Shown here: piece after piece, positions 57,182 to 64,000 of the stretch | Position numbering within the stretch: the stretch's first letter is position 1 | Layout: every line of letters begins with the position of its first letter | Program-made: the position numbers and the translations under genes | The notes under the pieces: model-generated | Told to the model about the DNA's origin: nothing | Databases searched by the model: none | Seen by the model: the letters and a program-made list of their open reading frames with translations, nothing else | Origin: Variovorax sp. RA8 | Lineage (GTDB): Bacteria > Pseudomonadota > Gammaproteobacteria > Burkholderiales > Burkholderiaceae_C | Direction of reading: 5' to 3' | Assembly (NCBI RefSeq): GCF_901827175.1 | Contig: NZ_LR594662.1 | Span: forward strand, 434,001-498,000 | DNA: 64,000 nucleotides

Positions 57182-58792
57182 ATGAAAACTTGGTTCCTGC
57201 GAAGCGTGGCGCTGCTTGCCCTGGCCGTGCTCGGAGCGTGCGGCGGCGGGGGAGGCGGCGGTGGCGGCTTCTTCCCGATCACGGGCGTGCCGGGCGTCCC
57301 GGGCGCGACCACAGTGACGTTGAGCGGCAACGTCACTTTTGATTCGGTGCCCAACGCCACCGGTGGGCTGAGCTATGGCGCCATGAGCGCCAAGCCGGTT
57401 CGCGGCGCGGTCGTCGAAATCCTCGATGCCAATGCCGCTGTGCTGGCCAGCACAGCCGCCGATGGCAACGGCGCCTACGCTGTGTCAGTGCCTGCCAACA
57501 CGACCGTCAACGTACGGGTCAAGGCCCAACTGCTGCAGACCGGGTCGGGGGCAAGCTGGGACGTCAGCGTGCGCGACAACACCCAGAGCGAGGCCCTTTA
57601 CGCGATGGAGAGCGGGAGTTTCTCCACTGGCAGTGCAGCGGTGACGCGCAACGTCCATGCGCCTTCAGGCTGGAACGGATCGAGCTACGATTCGACCCGC
57701 GTCGCCGGGCCGTTCGCGGTGCTCGACACCGTCTACGCGACCCAGACCAAGGTCCTCTCGGTCGCACCGAGCACGGTCTTCCCGCCTCTGCGCATCTTCT
57801 GGAGCGTCAACAACGTGCCGGCTTCAGGGAATCCGGCGCTTGGCCAGATCGGAACGACCTACTTCACCAGTTCGAACGCGGCAGGTGCGGCCCGCGCCAT
57901 CTATGTGCTGGGCAAGGAGAACGTCGACACCGATGAGTACGACAGCTCGGTGGTCGCGCACGAATGGGGACATTATTACCAGTCGGCCTTCAGCCGTGAC
58001 GATTCGCCTGGCGGTAGCCATTCCCTCAGCGAGCGCTTGGACCGGCGCCTGGCCTTTTCAGAGGGCTGGGGCAATGCCTGGTCCGGCATCGCCCTGGCGC
58101 GCAGCAACTACACCGATTCTGCCGGCGCCAACCAGGCCCTGGGGTCCAATCTCGATCTGACCGCTGGGACGACGTCCAATCCCGGGTGGTTCCGCGAGGC
58201 TTCGATCCAGTCCCTCCTCTGGAACCTGAACAGCCAAGTCGGCTTCAAGCCGATCCATGATGCGCTCACTGCGCCGTCGTTCAAGAGCGGTGTCGCCGTG
58301 ACTTCGATCCATCCCTTCTCCGTCGCCTTCAATGCCGTTGCGCCGGGGAGTGCCGCTGCGTTGAATTCGCTGCTGGCCGGCCAAAGCATCGTGGTTCCGA
58401 ATGATCCGTTTGCGGACAACGAGACCAACGATGGTGGGCTCGCCACATTCGCCCTCCCGATGTACAAGCCGACGGCGCTGGGGGCCGCCACGCCGGCCTG
58501 CGTGACAAGCGACGCCGATCCGGCGCGTGCGGGCAACAAGCTGGGCAGCTATGCCTACCTGCGCTTCACCGTTCCGACCCAGCGGGCCTACAGCATCGCA
58601 GTTACCGGTGGGCCGGCCGTCTCGGATCCGGATTTCGTGGTCTACCAGGGGCGGCGCGCAGGGCAGGGCCTGTCCACCGTCGGTGGTAGCGAAACAGGCT
58701 CCGTCACCTTGGCGGCGGGCGAGGCTGTTCTGGTGGTCAACGACTTCAACAACTCGGCGGCGAGCACATGCTTCACCGTCACCGTCAACTAG
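57182..58792 (+). CDS. Lipoprotein with HExxH metallopeptidase motif
   Basis: A 536-residue predicted lipoprotein. The lipobox is AVLGACGG with lipidation at Cys20, followed by a nine-glycine stretch and an Ig/carboxypeptidase-regulatory-like beta domain (about residues 45-115). A zinc-binding motif HEWGH lies at 260-264, and SEGWGNAW at 293-300 may give the third ligand, as in gluzincin-like peptidases. The C-terminal 90 residues form a pre-peptidase-like beta domain (YAYLRFTVPTQRAYSIAVTG). The precise family is not recognised. It lies inside the ribosomal gene cluster between rpsJ and rplC, behind its own terminator, and has a weak GGGGGGTGAG ribosome binding region. Confidence 0.75.
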   Translation: MKTWFLRSVALLALAVLGACGGGGGGGGGFFPITGVPGVPGATTVTLSGNVTFDSVPNATGGLSYGAMSAKPVRGAVVEILDANAAVLASTAADGNGAYAVSVPANTTVNVRVKAQLLQTGSGASWDVSVRDNTQSEALYAMESGSFSTGSAAVTRNVHAPSGWNGSSYDSTRVAGPFAVLDTVYATQTKVLSVAPSTVFPPLRIFWSVNNVPASGNPALGQIGTTYFTSSNAAGAARAIYVLGKENVDTDEYDSSVVAHEWGHYYQSAFSRDDSPGGSHSLSERLDRRLAFSEGWGNAWSGIALARSNYTDSAGANQALGSNLDLTAGTTSNPGWFREASIQSLLWNLNSQVGFKPIHDALTAPSFKSGVAVTSIHPFSVAFNAVAPGSAAALNSLLAGQSIVVPNDPFADNETNDGGLATFALPMYKPTALGAATPACVTSDADPARAGNKLGSYAYLRFTVPTQRAYSIAVTGGPAVSDPDFVVYQGRRAGQGLSTVGGSETGSVTLAAGEAVLVVNDFNNSAASTCFTVTVN

Positions 58793-58802
58793 GAGCACAG
58801 CC

Positions 58803-59318
58803 ATGCGTGCATCTCGCAGCCTCAGAGCCATCGCAATGGCGGCGCTGGCCATGGGCATGTCCTTGCAGGCTTGTGCGCACAACGCGAAGCCTGGGCATGC
58901 CACCTCCACAGGAGTGACCGCCGCACCCATGAAGCCCGGTGGCTCCGGTATCGCCGTTCAGTACCGCATCGACGGCACCCCGCAGCCCGGTAGTCCCGTT
59001 CCAGTCTTGCTGAGCTTCGATGGGGTCAGCGATCCTGCTGGCGGCACGGTCAAGCTGACAGCGGACGGCGGCTTGGCCATCGTCGGCTCGGCCGGGCCCC
59101 ACACACTGCCGGCCGGCCAAGCCTCGGCCTTGACCGTCCAGGTTGTTCCCGACGCGGATGGCACTGGCTATCTCCACGTGTTCACGACCCAGAATGGCGC
59201 GACCAGCGCCACGTCGATTGCCGTCCAGGTCGGCAAGGCGCCTTCCGCCATGCCCGCCAGCAGCGGACTTAAGCAGGTACCCGACGGCGACAAGATCCTC
59301 TCCATGCCGGTCAAGTGA
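58803..59318 (+). CDS. Hypothetical lipoprotein
   Basis: A 171-residue predicted lipoprotein. The signal ends MGMSLQACAHN, with lipidation at the Cys of LQAC. The mature part looks like a single beta-sandwich (GIAVQYRIDGTPQPGSPVPV, GPHTLPAGQASALTVQVVPD). No domain family recognised. It follows the metallopeptidase by ten bases with AGGAG and is surely co-transcribed, so the two may form a surface or periplasmic pair. Confidence 0.7.
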   Translation: MRASRSLRAIAMAALAMGMSLQACAHNAKPGHATSTGVTAAPMKPGGSGIAVQYRIDGTPQPGSPVPVLLSFDGVSDPAGGTVKLTADGGLAIVGSAGPHTLPAGQASALTVQVVPDADGTGYLHVFTTQNGATSATSIAVQVGKAPSAMPASSGLKQVPDGDKILSMPVK

Positions 59319-59336
59319 GCTGGACCGGCCGGCGGC

Positions 59337-59366
59337 TTGCGCTTCGAAACCCTTCGAGGCTATAAT
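59337..59366 (+). promoter_or_regulatory. Promoter of the rplC-led S10 operon
   Basis: TTGCGC (59337-59342) and a perfect TATAAT (59361-59366) are separated by 18 bases. The predicted start near 59373 leaves a leader of about 120 bases before rplC. This restores transcription of the ribosomal genes downstream of the inserted lipoprotein pair. Confidence 0.7.
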
Positions 59367-59491
59367 CTTTGGCTCTGCCCGATCTGCGCCTGCCCGGCGC
59401 TTTCTAGGTGCAGGGCTTTATCAACCTTCTTCCGCATACCAAACGCTGTCACCAATTGAAGTGGCAGCGGCGGGAGTCTTGGAGAAAAACC

Positions 59492-60163
59492 ATGAGTCTG
59501 AGCAACTCCCTCGGGTTGCTGGGCCGCAAGGTGGGGATGATGCGTCTCTTCACCGATGACGGGGACGCCGTTCCCGTCACGGTGGTGGATGTGTCCAACA
59601 ACCGCGTGACCCAGATCAAAACCCAAGAGACCGATGGCTATGTCGCGCTGCAAGTGACGTTCGGCTCGCGCAAGGCATCGCGCGTCACCAAGCCCGAAGC
59701 AGGCCATCTCGCCAAGGCTGGCGTCGAAGCCGGCGAAATCATCCAGGAATTCCGCGTCACCCCCGACGCCGCCGCTCAGCACAAGGCTGGCGGCGCGATC
59801 GCCGTGGCCAGCGTGTTCGCGGTGGGCCAGAAGGTCGACGTGCAGGGCACCTCGATCGGCAAGGGCTACGCCGGCACCATCAAGCGCCACAACATGTCCT
59901 CGCAGCGCGCTTCGCACGGCAACAGCCGTTCGCACAACGTGCCGGGTTCCATCGGCATGGCGCAGGATCCCGGTCGCGTGTTCCCAGGCAAGCGCATGAC
60001 GGGTCATCTGGGCGACGTCACCGTGACGACCCAGAACCTCGACGTGATCCGTATCGACGAAGCGCGCCAGCTGCTTCTGATCAAGGGCGCGATTCCGGGT
60101 GCCAAGGGTGGCTTCGTCACCGTGCGTCCGGCCGTCAAGGCCAAGGCCACGCCGGCGGCCTAA
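59492..60163 (+). CDS. rplC: 50S ribosomal protein L3
   Basis: A 223-residue protein near the peptidyl transferase centre. It begins [20 protein letters not shown] and has the conserved basic loop [18 protein letters not shown] and [18 protein letters not shown], with the methylated Gln region. GGAGAAAA precedes the ATG. It is the first gene of the S10 operon proper in this genome. Confidence 0.98.
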   Translation: MSLSNSLGLLGRKVGMMRLFTDDGDAVPVTVVDVSNNRVTQIKTQETDGYVALQVTFGSRKASRVTKPEAGHLAKAGVEAGEIIQEFRVTPDAAAQHKAGGAIAVASVFAVGQKVDVQGTSIGKGYAGTIKRHNMSSQRASHGNSRSHNVPGSIGMAQDPGRVFPGKRMTGHLGDVTVTTQNLDVIRIDEARQLLLIKGAIPGAKGGFVTVRPAVKAKATPAA

Positions 60164-60175
60164 GGAGCAAAAGCA

Positions 60176-60796
60176 ATGCAACTCGAACTCCTGAACGAAC
60201 AAGGCCAGGCCGCGTCCAAGTATGACGCGCCCGAGACTGTGTTCGGCCGTGACTACAACGAAGACCTGGTGCACCAGGTCGTGGTCGCTTACCAAGCCAA
60301 TGCCCGCCAGGGCACTCGTGCCCAGAAGGACCGCGAGCAGGTCAAGCACTCCACCAAGAAGCCGTTCAAGCAAAAGGGAACGGGCCGCGCGCGTGCCGGT
60401 ATGACGTCCTCGCCGCTGTGGCGCGGGGGTGGCCGCATCTTCCCGAACATGCCTGACGAGAACTTCTCGCAGAAGATCAACAAGAAGATGTACCGTGCCG
60501 GCATGGCGTCCATCTTCTCGCAGCTCGCACGCGAGGGCCGCGTGGCCGTGGTTGAATCGATCAAGGTCGATTCGCCCAAGACCAAGGCGCTGGCTGCCAA
60601 GTTCAAGGCAATGAATCTCGAGTCCGTGCTCGTGATCGCCGAAGAAGTCGACGAGAACCTGTACCTGGCCTCGCGCAACCTGGTGAATGTGCTCGTGGTC
60701 GAGCCGCGCTACGCCGATCCAGTGTCGCTGGTTCACTACAAGAAGGTGCTGGTCACTAAGGGCGCCGTCGACAAGCTCAAGGAGATGTTCGCATGA
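60176..60796 (+). CDS. rplD: 50S ribosomal protein L4
   Basis: A 206-residue protein lining the exit tunnel. It begins [20 protein letters not shown], and the extended tunnel loop is [20 protein letters not shown] followed by [11 protein letters not shown]. It starts 12 bases after rplC and overlaps rplW by four bases. Confidence 0.98.
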   Translation: MQLELLNEQGQAASKYDAPETVFGRDYNEDLVHQVVVAYQANARQGTRAQKDREQVKHSTKKPFKQKGTGRARAGMTSSPLWRGGGRIFPNMPDENFSQKINKKMYRAGMASIFSQLAREGRVAVVESIKVDSPKTKALAAKFKAMNLESVLVIAEEVDENLYLASRNLVNVLVVEPRYADPVSLVHYKKVLVTKGAVDKLKEMFA

Positions 60797-61128
60797 GCCG
60801 CATGAATCCTACGCCTCAGCAGCGTCAGTTCGACGAGGGTCGTCTGATGAACGTGCTGGTCGCACCGATCGTGTCCGAGAAGGCCACGATGGTCGGCGAG
60901 AAGTCGAATGCAGTCACTTTCAAGGTGCTGCAGGACGCCACCAAGCCCGAGATCAAGGCGGCTGTCGAACTGATGTTCAAGGTCGAAGTGAAGGGCGTAT
61001 CCGTGCTCAACACCAAGGGCAAGAGCAAGCGCTTTGGCAAGTCGGTCGGCCGCCGCGACAACGTTCGCAAGGCCTACGTCACGCTCAAGGCCGGGCAAGA
61101 GCTCAATCTGGTCGGGGAAGGCGCTTAA
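60793..61128 (+). CDS. rplW: 50S ribosomal protein L23
   Basis: A 111-residue protein at the exit of the tunnel, docking site for trigger factor and SRP. It contains [20 protein letters not shown] and [20 protein letters not shown]. The first 17 residues are an N-terminal extension relative to E. coli L23 (100 aa); an internal ATG at 60847 gives the shorter form. The start overlaps rplD (ATGA). Confidence 0.97.
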   Translation: MSRMNPTPQQRQFDEGRLMNVLVAPIVSEKATMVGEKSNAVTFKVLQDATKPEIKAAVELMFKVEVKGVSVLNTKGKSKRFGKSVGRRDNVRKAYVTLKAGQELNLVGEGA

Positions 61129-61130
61129 TC

Positions 61131-61955
61131 ATGGCCGTTATCAAGATGAAACCCACTTCGCCGGGCCAGCGTGGCGCGGTGAAGGTCTCGCGAGACCACC
61201 TGTACAAGGGTGCGCCGCACGCTGCCCTGCTGGAGCCCCAGTTCCAGAAGGCCGGCCGCAACAACAACGGTCACATCACGACCCGCCACAAGGGCGGCGG
61301 CCACAAGCACCACTACCGAGTGGTGGACTTCGTGCGCAACAAGGACGGCATCCCTGCCAAGGTCGAACGCATCGAGTACGACCCGAACCGCACCGCCCAC
61401 ATCGCGCTCGTGTGCTACGCCGACGGCGAGCGCCGCTACATCATCGCCCCGCGCGGCCTGGAAGCCGGCGCGACGCTGCTGAGCGGAGCGGAAGCGCCGA
61501 TCCGCGCCGGCAACACGCTGCCGATCCGCAACATCCCGGTGGGTTCGACGATCCATTGCATCGAGCTGCAGCCCGGCAAAGGCGCGCAGATCGCCCGCTC
61601 GGCTGGTACCTCGGCCACGCTGCTGGCCCGCGAAGGCGTCTACGCCCAGGTCCGCATGCGTTCGGGCGAAGTGCGCCGGGTGCACGTCGAGTGCCGCGCG
61701 ACCATCGGTGAAGTCGCCAACGAAGAGCACAGCCTGCGCCAGCTTGGCAAGGCCGGTGTGAAGCGCTGGATGGGTATCCGCCCGACCGTTCGCGGCGTGG
61801 TGATGAACCCGGTCGACCACCCGCACGGTGGCGGCGAAGGCAAGACCGGCGAAGGCCGCCATCCTGTCGATCCGTGGGGCAATCTCACCAAGGGTTACCG
61901 CACCCGCAACAACAAGCGCACGCAGGTCTTCATCGTGTCGCGTCGCAAGAAGTAA
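61131..61955 (+). CDS. rplB: 50S ribosomal protein L2
   Basis: A 274-residue core protein of the large subunit. It begins [20 protein letters not shown] and has the conserved [20 protein letters not shown] and the active-centre segment [20 protein letters not shown]. It starts two bases after the rplW stop. Confidence 0.98.
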   Translation: MAVIKMKPTSPGQRGAVKVSRDHLYKGAPHAALLEPQFQKAGRNNNGHITTRHKGGGHKHHYRVVDFVRNKDGIPAKVERIEYDPNRTAHIALVCYADGERRYIIAPRGLEAGATLLSGAEAPIRAGNTLPIRNIPVGSTIHCIELQPGKGAQIARSAGTSATLLAREGVYAQVRMRSGEVRRVHVECRATIGEVANEEHSLRQLGKAGVKRWMGIRPTVRGVVMNPVDHPHGGGEGKTGEGRHPVDPWGNLTKGYRTRNNKRTQVFIVSRRKK

Positions 61956-61966
61956 GGGACAGCACA

Positions 61967-62245
61967 ATGACTCGCTCTCTCAAGAAAGGTCCCTTCGTCG
62001 ACCACCACCTGGTGGCCAAGGCCGACAAGGCCGTGACGAACAAGGACAAGAAGCCGATCAAGACCTGGTCGCGCCGCTCGATGGTTCTGCCCGAGTTCAT
62101 CGGCCTGACCATCGCCGTGCACAACGGCAAGCAGCACGTGCCTGTCTACATCACCGACCAAATGGTCGGCCACAAGCTCGGCGAATTTGCGCTCACGCGC
62201 ACGTTCAAGGGGCACCCCGCGGACAAGAAAGTCCAGAAGAAGTAA
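61967..62245 (+). CDS. rpsS: 30S ribosomal protein S19
   Basis: A 92-residue protein of the 30S head. It begins [20 protein letters not shown] and ends with [26 protein letters not shown] lies before the ATG, 11 bases after rplB. Confidence 0.98.
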   Translation: MTRSLKKGPFVDHHLVAKADKAVTNKDKKPIKTWSRRSMVLPEFIGLTIAVHNGKQHVPVYITDQMVGHKLGEFALTRTFKGHPADKKVQKK

Positions 62246-62254
62246 GGAACGACC

Positions 62255-62587
62255 ATGTCTGAAACACGTGCAGTCCTCCGCGGCGTCCGCCTTTCGGTCG
62301 ATAAGGGCCGTCTGGTCGCCGATCTGATCCGCGGCAAGAAGGTCGATCAGGCGCTCAACATCCTGCAGTTCACGCAGAAGAAGGCCGCCGTGATCGTGAA
62401 GAAGGTGCTCGAGTCGGCCATCGCCAATGCCGAGCACAACGACGGTGCCGACATCGACGAGCTGAAGGTCAAGACCATCTACGTCGAGCAGGGCGCCACG
62501 CTCAAGCGCTTCACCGCACGCGCCAAGGGCCGCGGCAACCGCATCAGCAAGCCCACGTGCCACGTGTACGTGACGGTGGGCAACTAA
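62255..62587 (+). CDS. rplV: 50S ribosomal protein L22
   Basis: A 110-residue tunnel-lining protein. It begins [20 protein letters not shown] and has the hairpin [20 protein letters not shown]. The erythromycin-resistance loop looks wild type. It starts nine bases after rpsS. Confidence 0.98.
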   Translation: MSETRAVLRGVRLSVDKGRLVADLIRGKKVDQALNILQFTQKKAAVIVKKVLESAIANAEHNDGADIDELKVKTIYVEQGATLKRFTARAKGRGNRISKPTCHVYVTVGN

Positions 62588-62602
62588 CAGGCTGGAACAT
62601 AT

Positions 62603-63514
62603 ATGGGACAGAAAATCCACCCGACCGGCTTCCGCCTTGCGGTCAGCCGTAACTGGTCCAGCCGCTGGTACGCGAGCAACCGCGACTTCGCGGGCATGCT
62701 GGCCGAAGACATCAAGGTGCGCGAGTACCTAAAGAAGAAGCTCAAGAACGCGTCCGTGTCGCGCGTGATGATCGAGCGCCCCGCCAAGAACGCCCGCATC
62801 ACGATCTACTCGGCACGTCCGGGCGTCGTGATCGGCAAGAAGGGCGAGGACATCGAGAACCTGAAGCGCGAGCTCGGCAAGCAGCTGGGCGTCCCGGTCG
62901 CCGTGAACATCGAGGAAGTGCGCAAGCCCGAGATCGATGCACAGCTGATCGCCGACAGCATCACGCAGCAGCTCGAAAAGCGGATCATGTTCCGCCGCGC
63001 CATGAAGCGCGCCATGCAGAACGCCATGCGTCTGGGTGCCCAGGGCATCAAGATCATGTCGGCCGGCCGCCTGAACGGCATCGAGATCGCCCGCACCGAG
63101 TGGTACCGCGAAGGCCGTGTGCCGCTGCACACGCTGCGTGCCGACATCGACTACGGCACCTCGGAAGCCAAGACCACCTACGGCGTCATCGGCGTCAAGG
63201 TCTGGGTCTACAAGGGTGACACGCTCGGCCGCAACGACCTGCCGGCCGCCGAGACCCCGCGTCCCGAAGAAGAGCGCCGCCCGCGTGGCCCCCGCCGTGA
63301 TGGCCGCCCCGGCGGCGACCGCCCGGGCTCGGACCGTCGCGGCCCCCGTGCCGGTGCCCGCGGCCCGATCGGCGGCAACGTCGCCCCGGCAGACGGCAGC
63401 GACAAGCCCGCAGAAGCTACCGGTGCACAACCGGGTGCAGACTCGAAACCCGCCGTTAAGCGCGTCCGCAAAGCCGCGCCCGCTGCAGCAGCGGACGGTG
63501 CCAAGAACGAGTGA
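62603..63514 (+). CDS. rpsC: 30S ribosomal protein S3 with extended C-terminus
   Basis: A 303-residue protein forming part of the mRNA entry channel and its helicase. The core (residues 1 to about 212) is standard: [20 protein letters not shown], the KH motif [20 protein letters not shown] and the closing [17 protein letters not shown]. The remaining 90 residues are a low-complexity tail rich in Arg, Pro, Gly and Ala ([18 protein letters not shown], then an Ala/Pro/Lys stretch), making it about 70 residues longer than the E. coli protein (233 aa). Confidence 0.97.
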   Translation: MGQKIHPTGFRLAVSRNWSSRWYASNRDFAGMLAEDIKVREYLKKKLKNASVSRVMIERPAKNARITIYSARPGVVIGKKGEDIENLKRELGKQLGVPVAVNIEEVRKPEIDAQLIADSITQQLEKRIMFRRAMKRAMQNAMRLGAQGIKIMSAGRLNGIEIARTEWYREGRVPLHTLRADIDYGTSEAKTTYGVIGVKVWVYKGDTLGRNDLPAAETPRPEEERRPRGPRRDGRPGGDRPGSDRRGPRAGARGPIGGNVAPADGSDKPAEATGAQPGADSKPAVKRVRKAAPAAAADGAKNE

Positions 63515-63542
63515 TCGTTCTTAGAACTACGGAGTAAGAAAC

Positions 63543-63959
63543 ATGCTGCAACCTGCACGCAGAAAGTTCCGCAAGGAACAAAAGGGCCGCAACACCGGCA
63601 TCGCGACCCGCGGCAACGCGGTGTCCTTCGGTGATTTCGGCCTCAAGTCGATCGACCGTGGCCGCCTGACGGCACGCCAGATCGAAGCCGCCCGTCGCGC
63701 GATCTCGCGCCACGTCAAGCGGGGCGGTCGCATCTGGATTCGCGTGTTCCCCGACAAGCCGATCTCCACGAAGCCCGCCGAAGTGCGGATGGGTAACGGC
63801 AAGGGCAACCCCGAGTACTACGTGGCCGAAATCCAGCCCGGCAAGGTGATCTACGAGATCGTCGGCGTGCCCGAAGAGCTCGCCCGCGAAGCGTTCCGCC
63901 TGGCTGCCGCCAAGCTGCCGCTGCGCACCACCTTCGTCGCGCGCCAGCTCGGCGCCTGA
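63543..63959 (+). CDS. rplP: 50S ribosomal protein L16
   Basis: A 138-residue protein at the A-site of the large subunit. It begins [20 protein letters not shown] and contains [20 protein letters not shown] and [20 protein letters not shown]. The Arg in NTGIATRG, which is hydroxylated in E. coli L16 nearby, is in the expected region. GGAGTAAG precedes the ATG. Confidence 0.98.
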   Translation: MLQPARRKFRKEQKGRNTGIATRGNAVSFGDFGLKSIDRGRLTARQIEAARRAISRHVKRGGRIWIRVFPDKPISTKPAEVRMGNGKGNPEYYVAEIQPGKVIYEIVGVPEELAREAFRLAAAKLPLRTTFVARQLGA

Positions 63960-63974
63960 TCGAGGAGAACACTG

Positions 63975-64000
63975 ATGGCAACACGTAAGAAGAAGGACGC
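63975..64000 (+). CDS. rpmC: 50S ribosomal protein L29 (first codons only, cut by window edge)
   Basis: Only MATRKKKD is in the window, starting at an ATG preceded by GAGGAGAA and 15 bases after rplP. By the universal gene order the next gene should be rpmC. The residues visible are too few to confirm the family, and the basic start could be an N-terminal extension of L29. Confidence 0.55.

Overview
This is a 64 kb chromosomal window of high-GC DNA. It most resembles a beta-proteobacterium of the family Comamonadaceae, and Variovorax is my best guess. The inference rests on gene order (gatCAB divergent from mreBCD-mrdA, the str/S10 ribosomal operons, a Bug/TctC solute-binding protein) and on protein character; I could not run any search. 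No rRNA, tRNA, CRISPR array, insertion sequence or phage gene was found.

Region 1 (1-5.2 kb): the first codons of a LysR-type regulator on the minus strand are divergent from a tightly overlapping group encoding a YcaC-like cysteine hydrolase, an XapX membrane protein, an exported YtcJ-like amidohydrolase with a Cys/His-rich tail, a DoxX protein and an MFS exporter with a monooxygenase-like C-terminal domain.

Region 2 (5.2-20 kb) is the highlight. It is a 14.5 kb co-directional cluster for scavenging nitrogen from biuret-type compounds: allophanate hydrolase (atzF), a NitT/TauT ABC importer, atzG-atzE-atzH (1-carboxybiuret hydrolase and accessory proteins), a BMP-family ABC importer, a formamidase, a biuret hydrolase (biuH), a second BiuH-like hydrolase that may be a triuret hydrolase, and a GntR/FCD regulator. 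A near-consensus sigma-54 promoter and a perfect 7-2-7 palindrome lie directly before atzF, which suggests nitrogen-limitation control plus substrate-responsive repression. Biuret and triuret/carboxybiuret would converge on allophanate, which AtzF turns into ammonia and CO2. No cyanuric acid hydrolase (atzD) is present.

Region 3 (20-52 kb) is mostly core genome: a LysR-flavin monooxygenase-TctC island, exoA/pyrE, gatCAB, the cell-shape operon mreBCD-mrdA, a GMC oxidoreductase, an Mla-type lipid transport operon with its auxiliary lipoprotein, assorted enzymes, corA, hemB/hemJ and dacC. An unassigned small-RNA-like transcription unit (promoter plus strong terminator) sits between hemB and hemJ. 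A 73-bp intergenic repeat occurs twice in inverted orientation (between gatA/gatB and between mreB/mreC).

Region 4 (52-64 kb) holds the str operon (rpsL, rpsG, fusA, tuf, rpsJ) and the S10 operon (rplC, rplD, rplW, rplB, rpsS, rplV, rpsC, rplP, start of rpmC). The two are separated by an unusual 2.3 kb insertion after rpsJ: a terminator, a lipoprotein metallopeptidase, a second small lipoprotein and a fresh promoter for rplC. A run of 16 G lies just upstream of the rpsL promoter.
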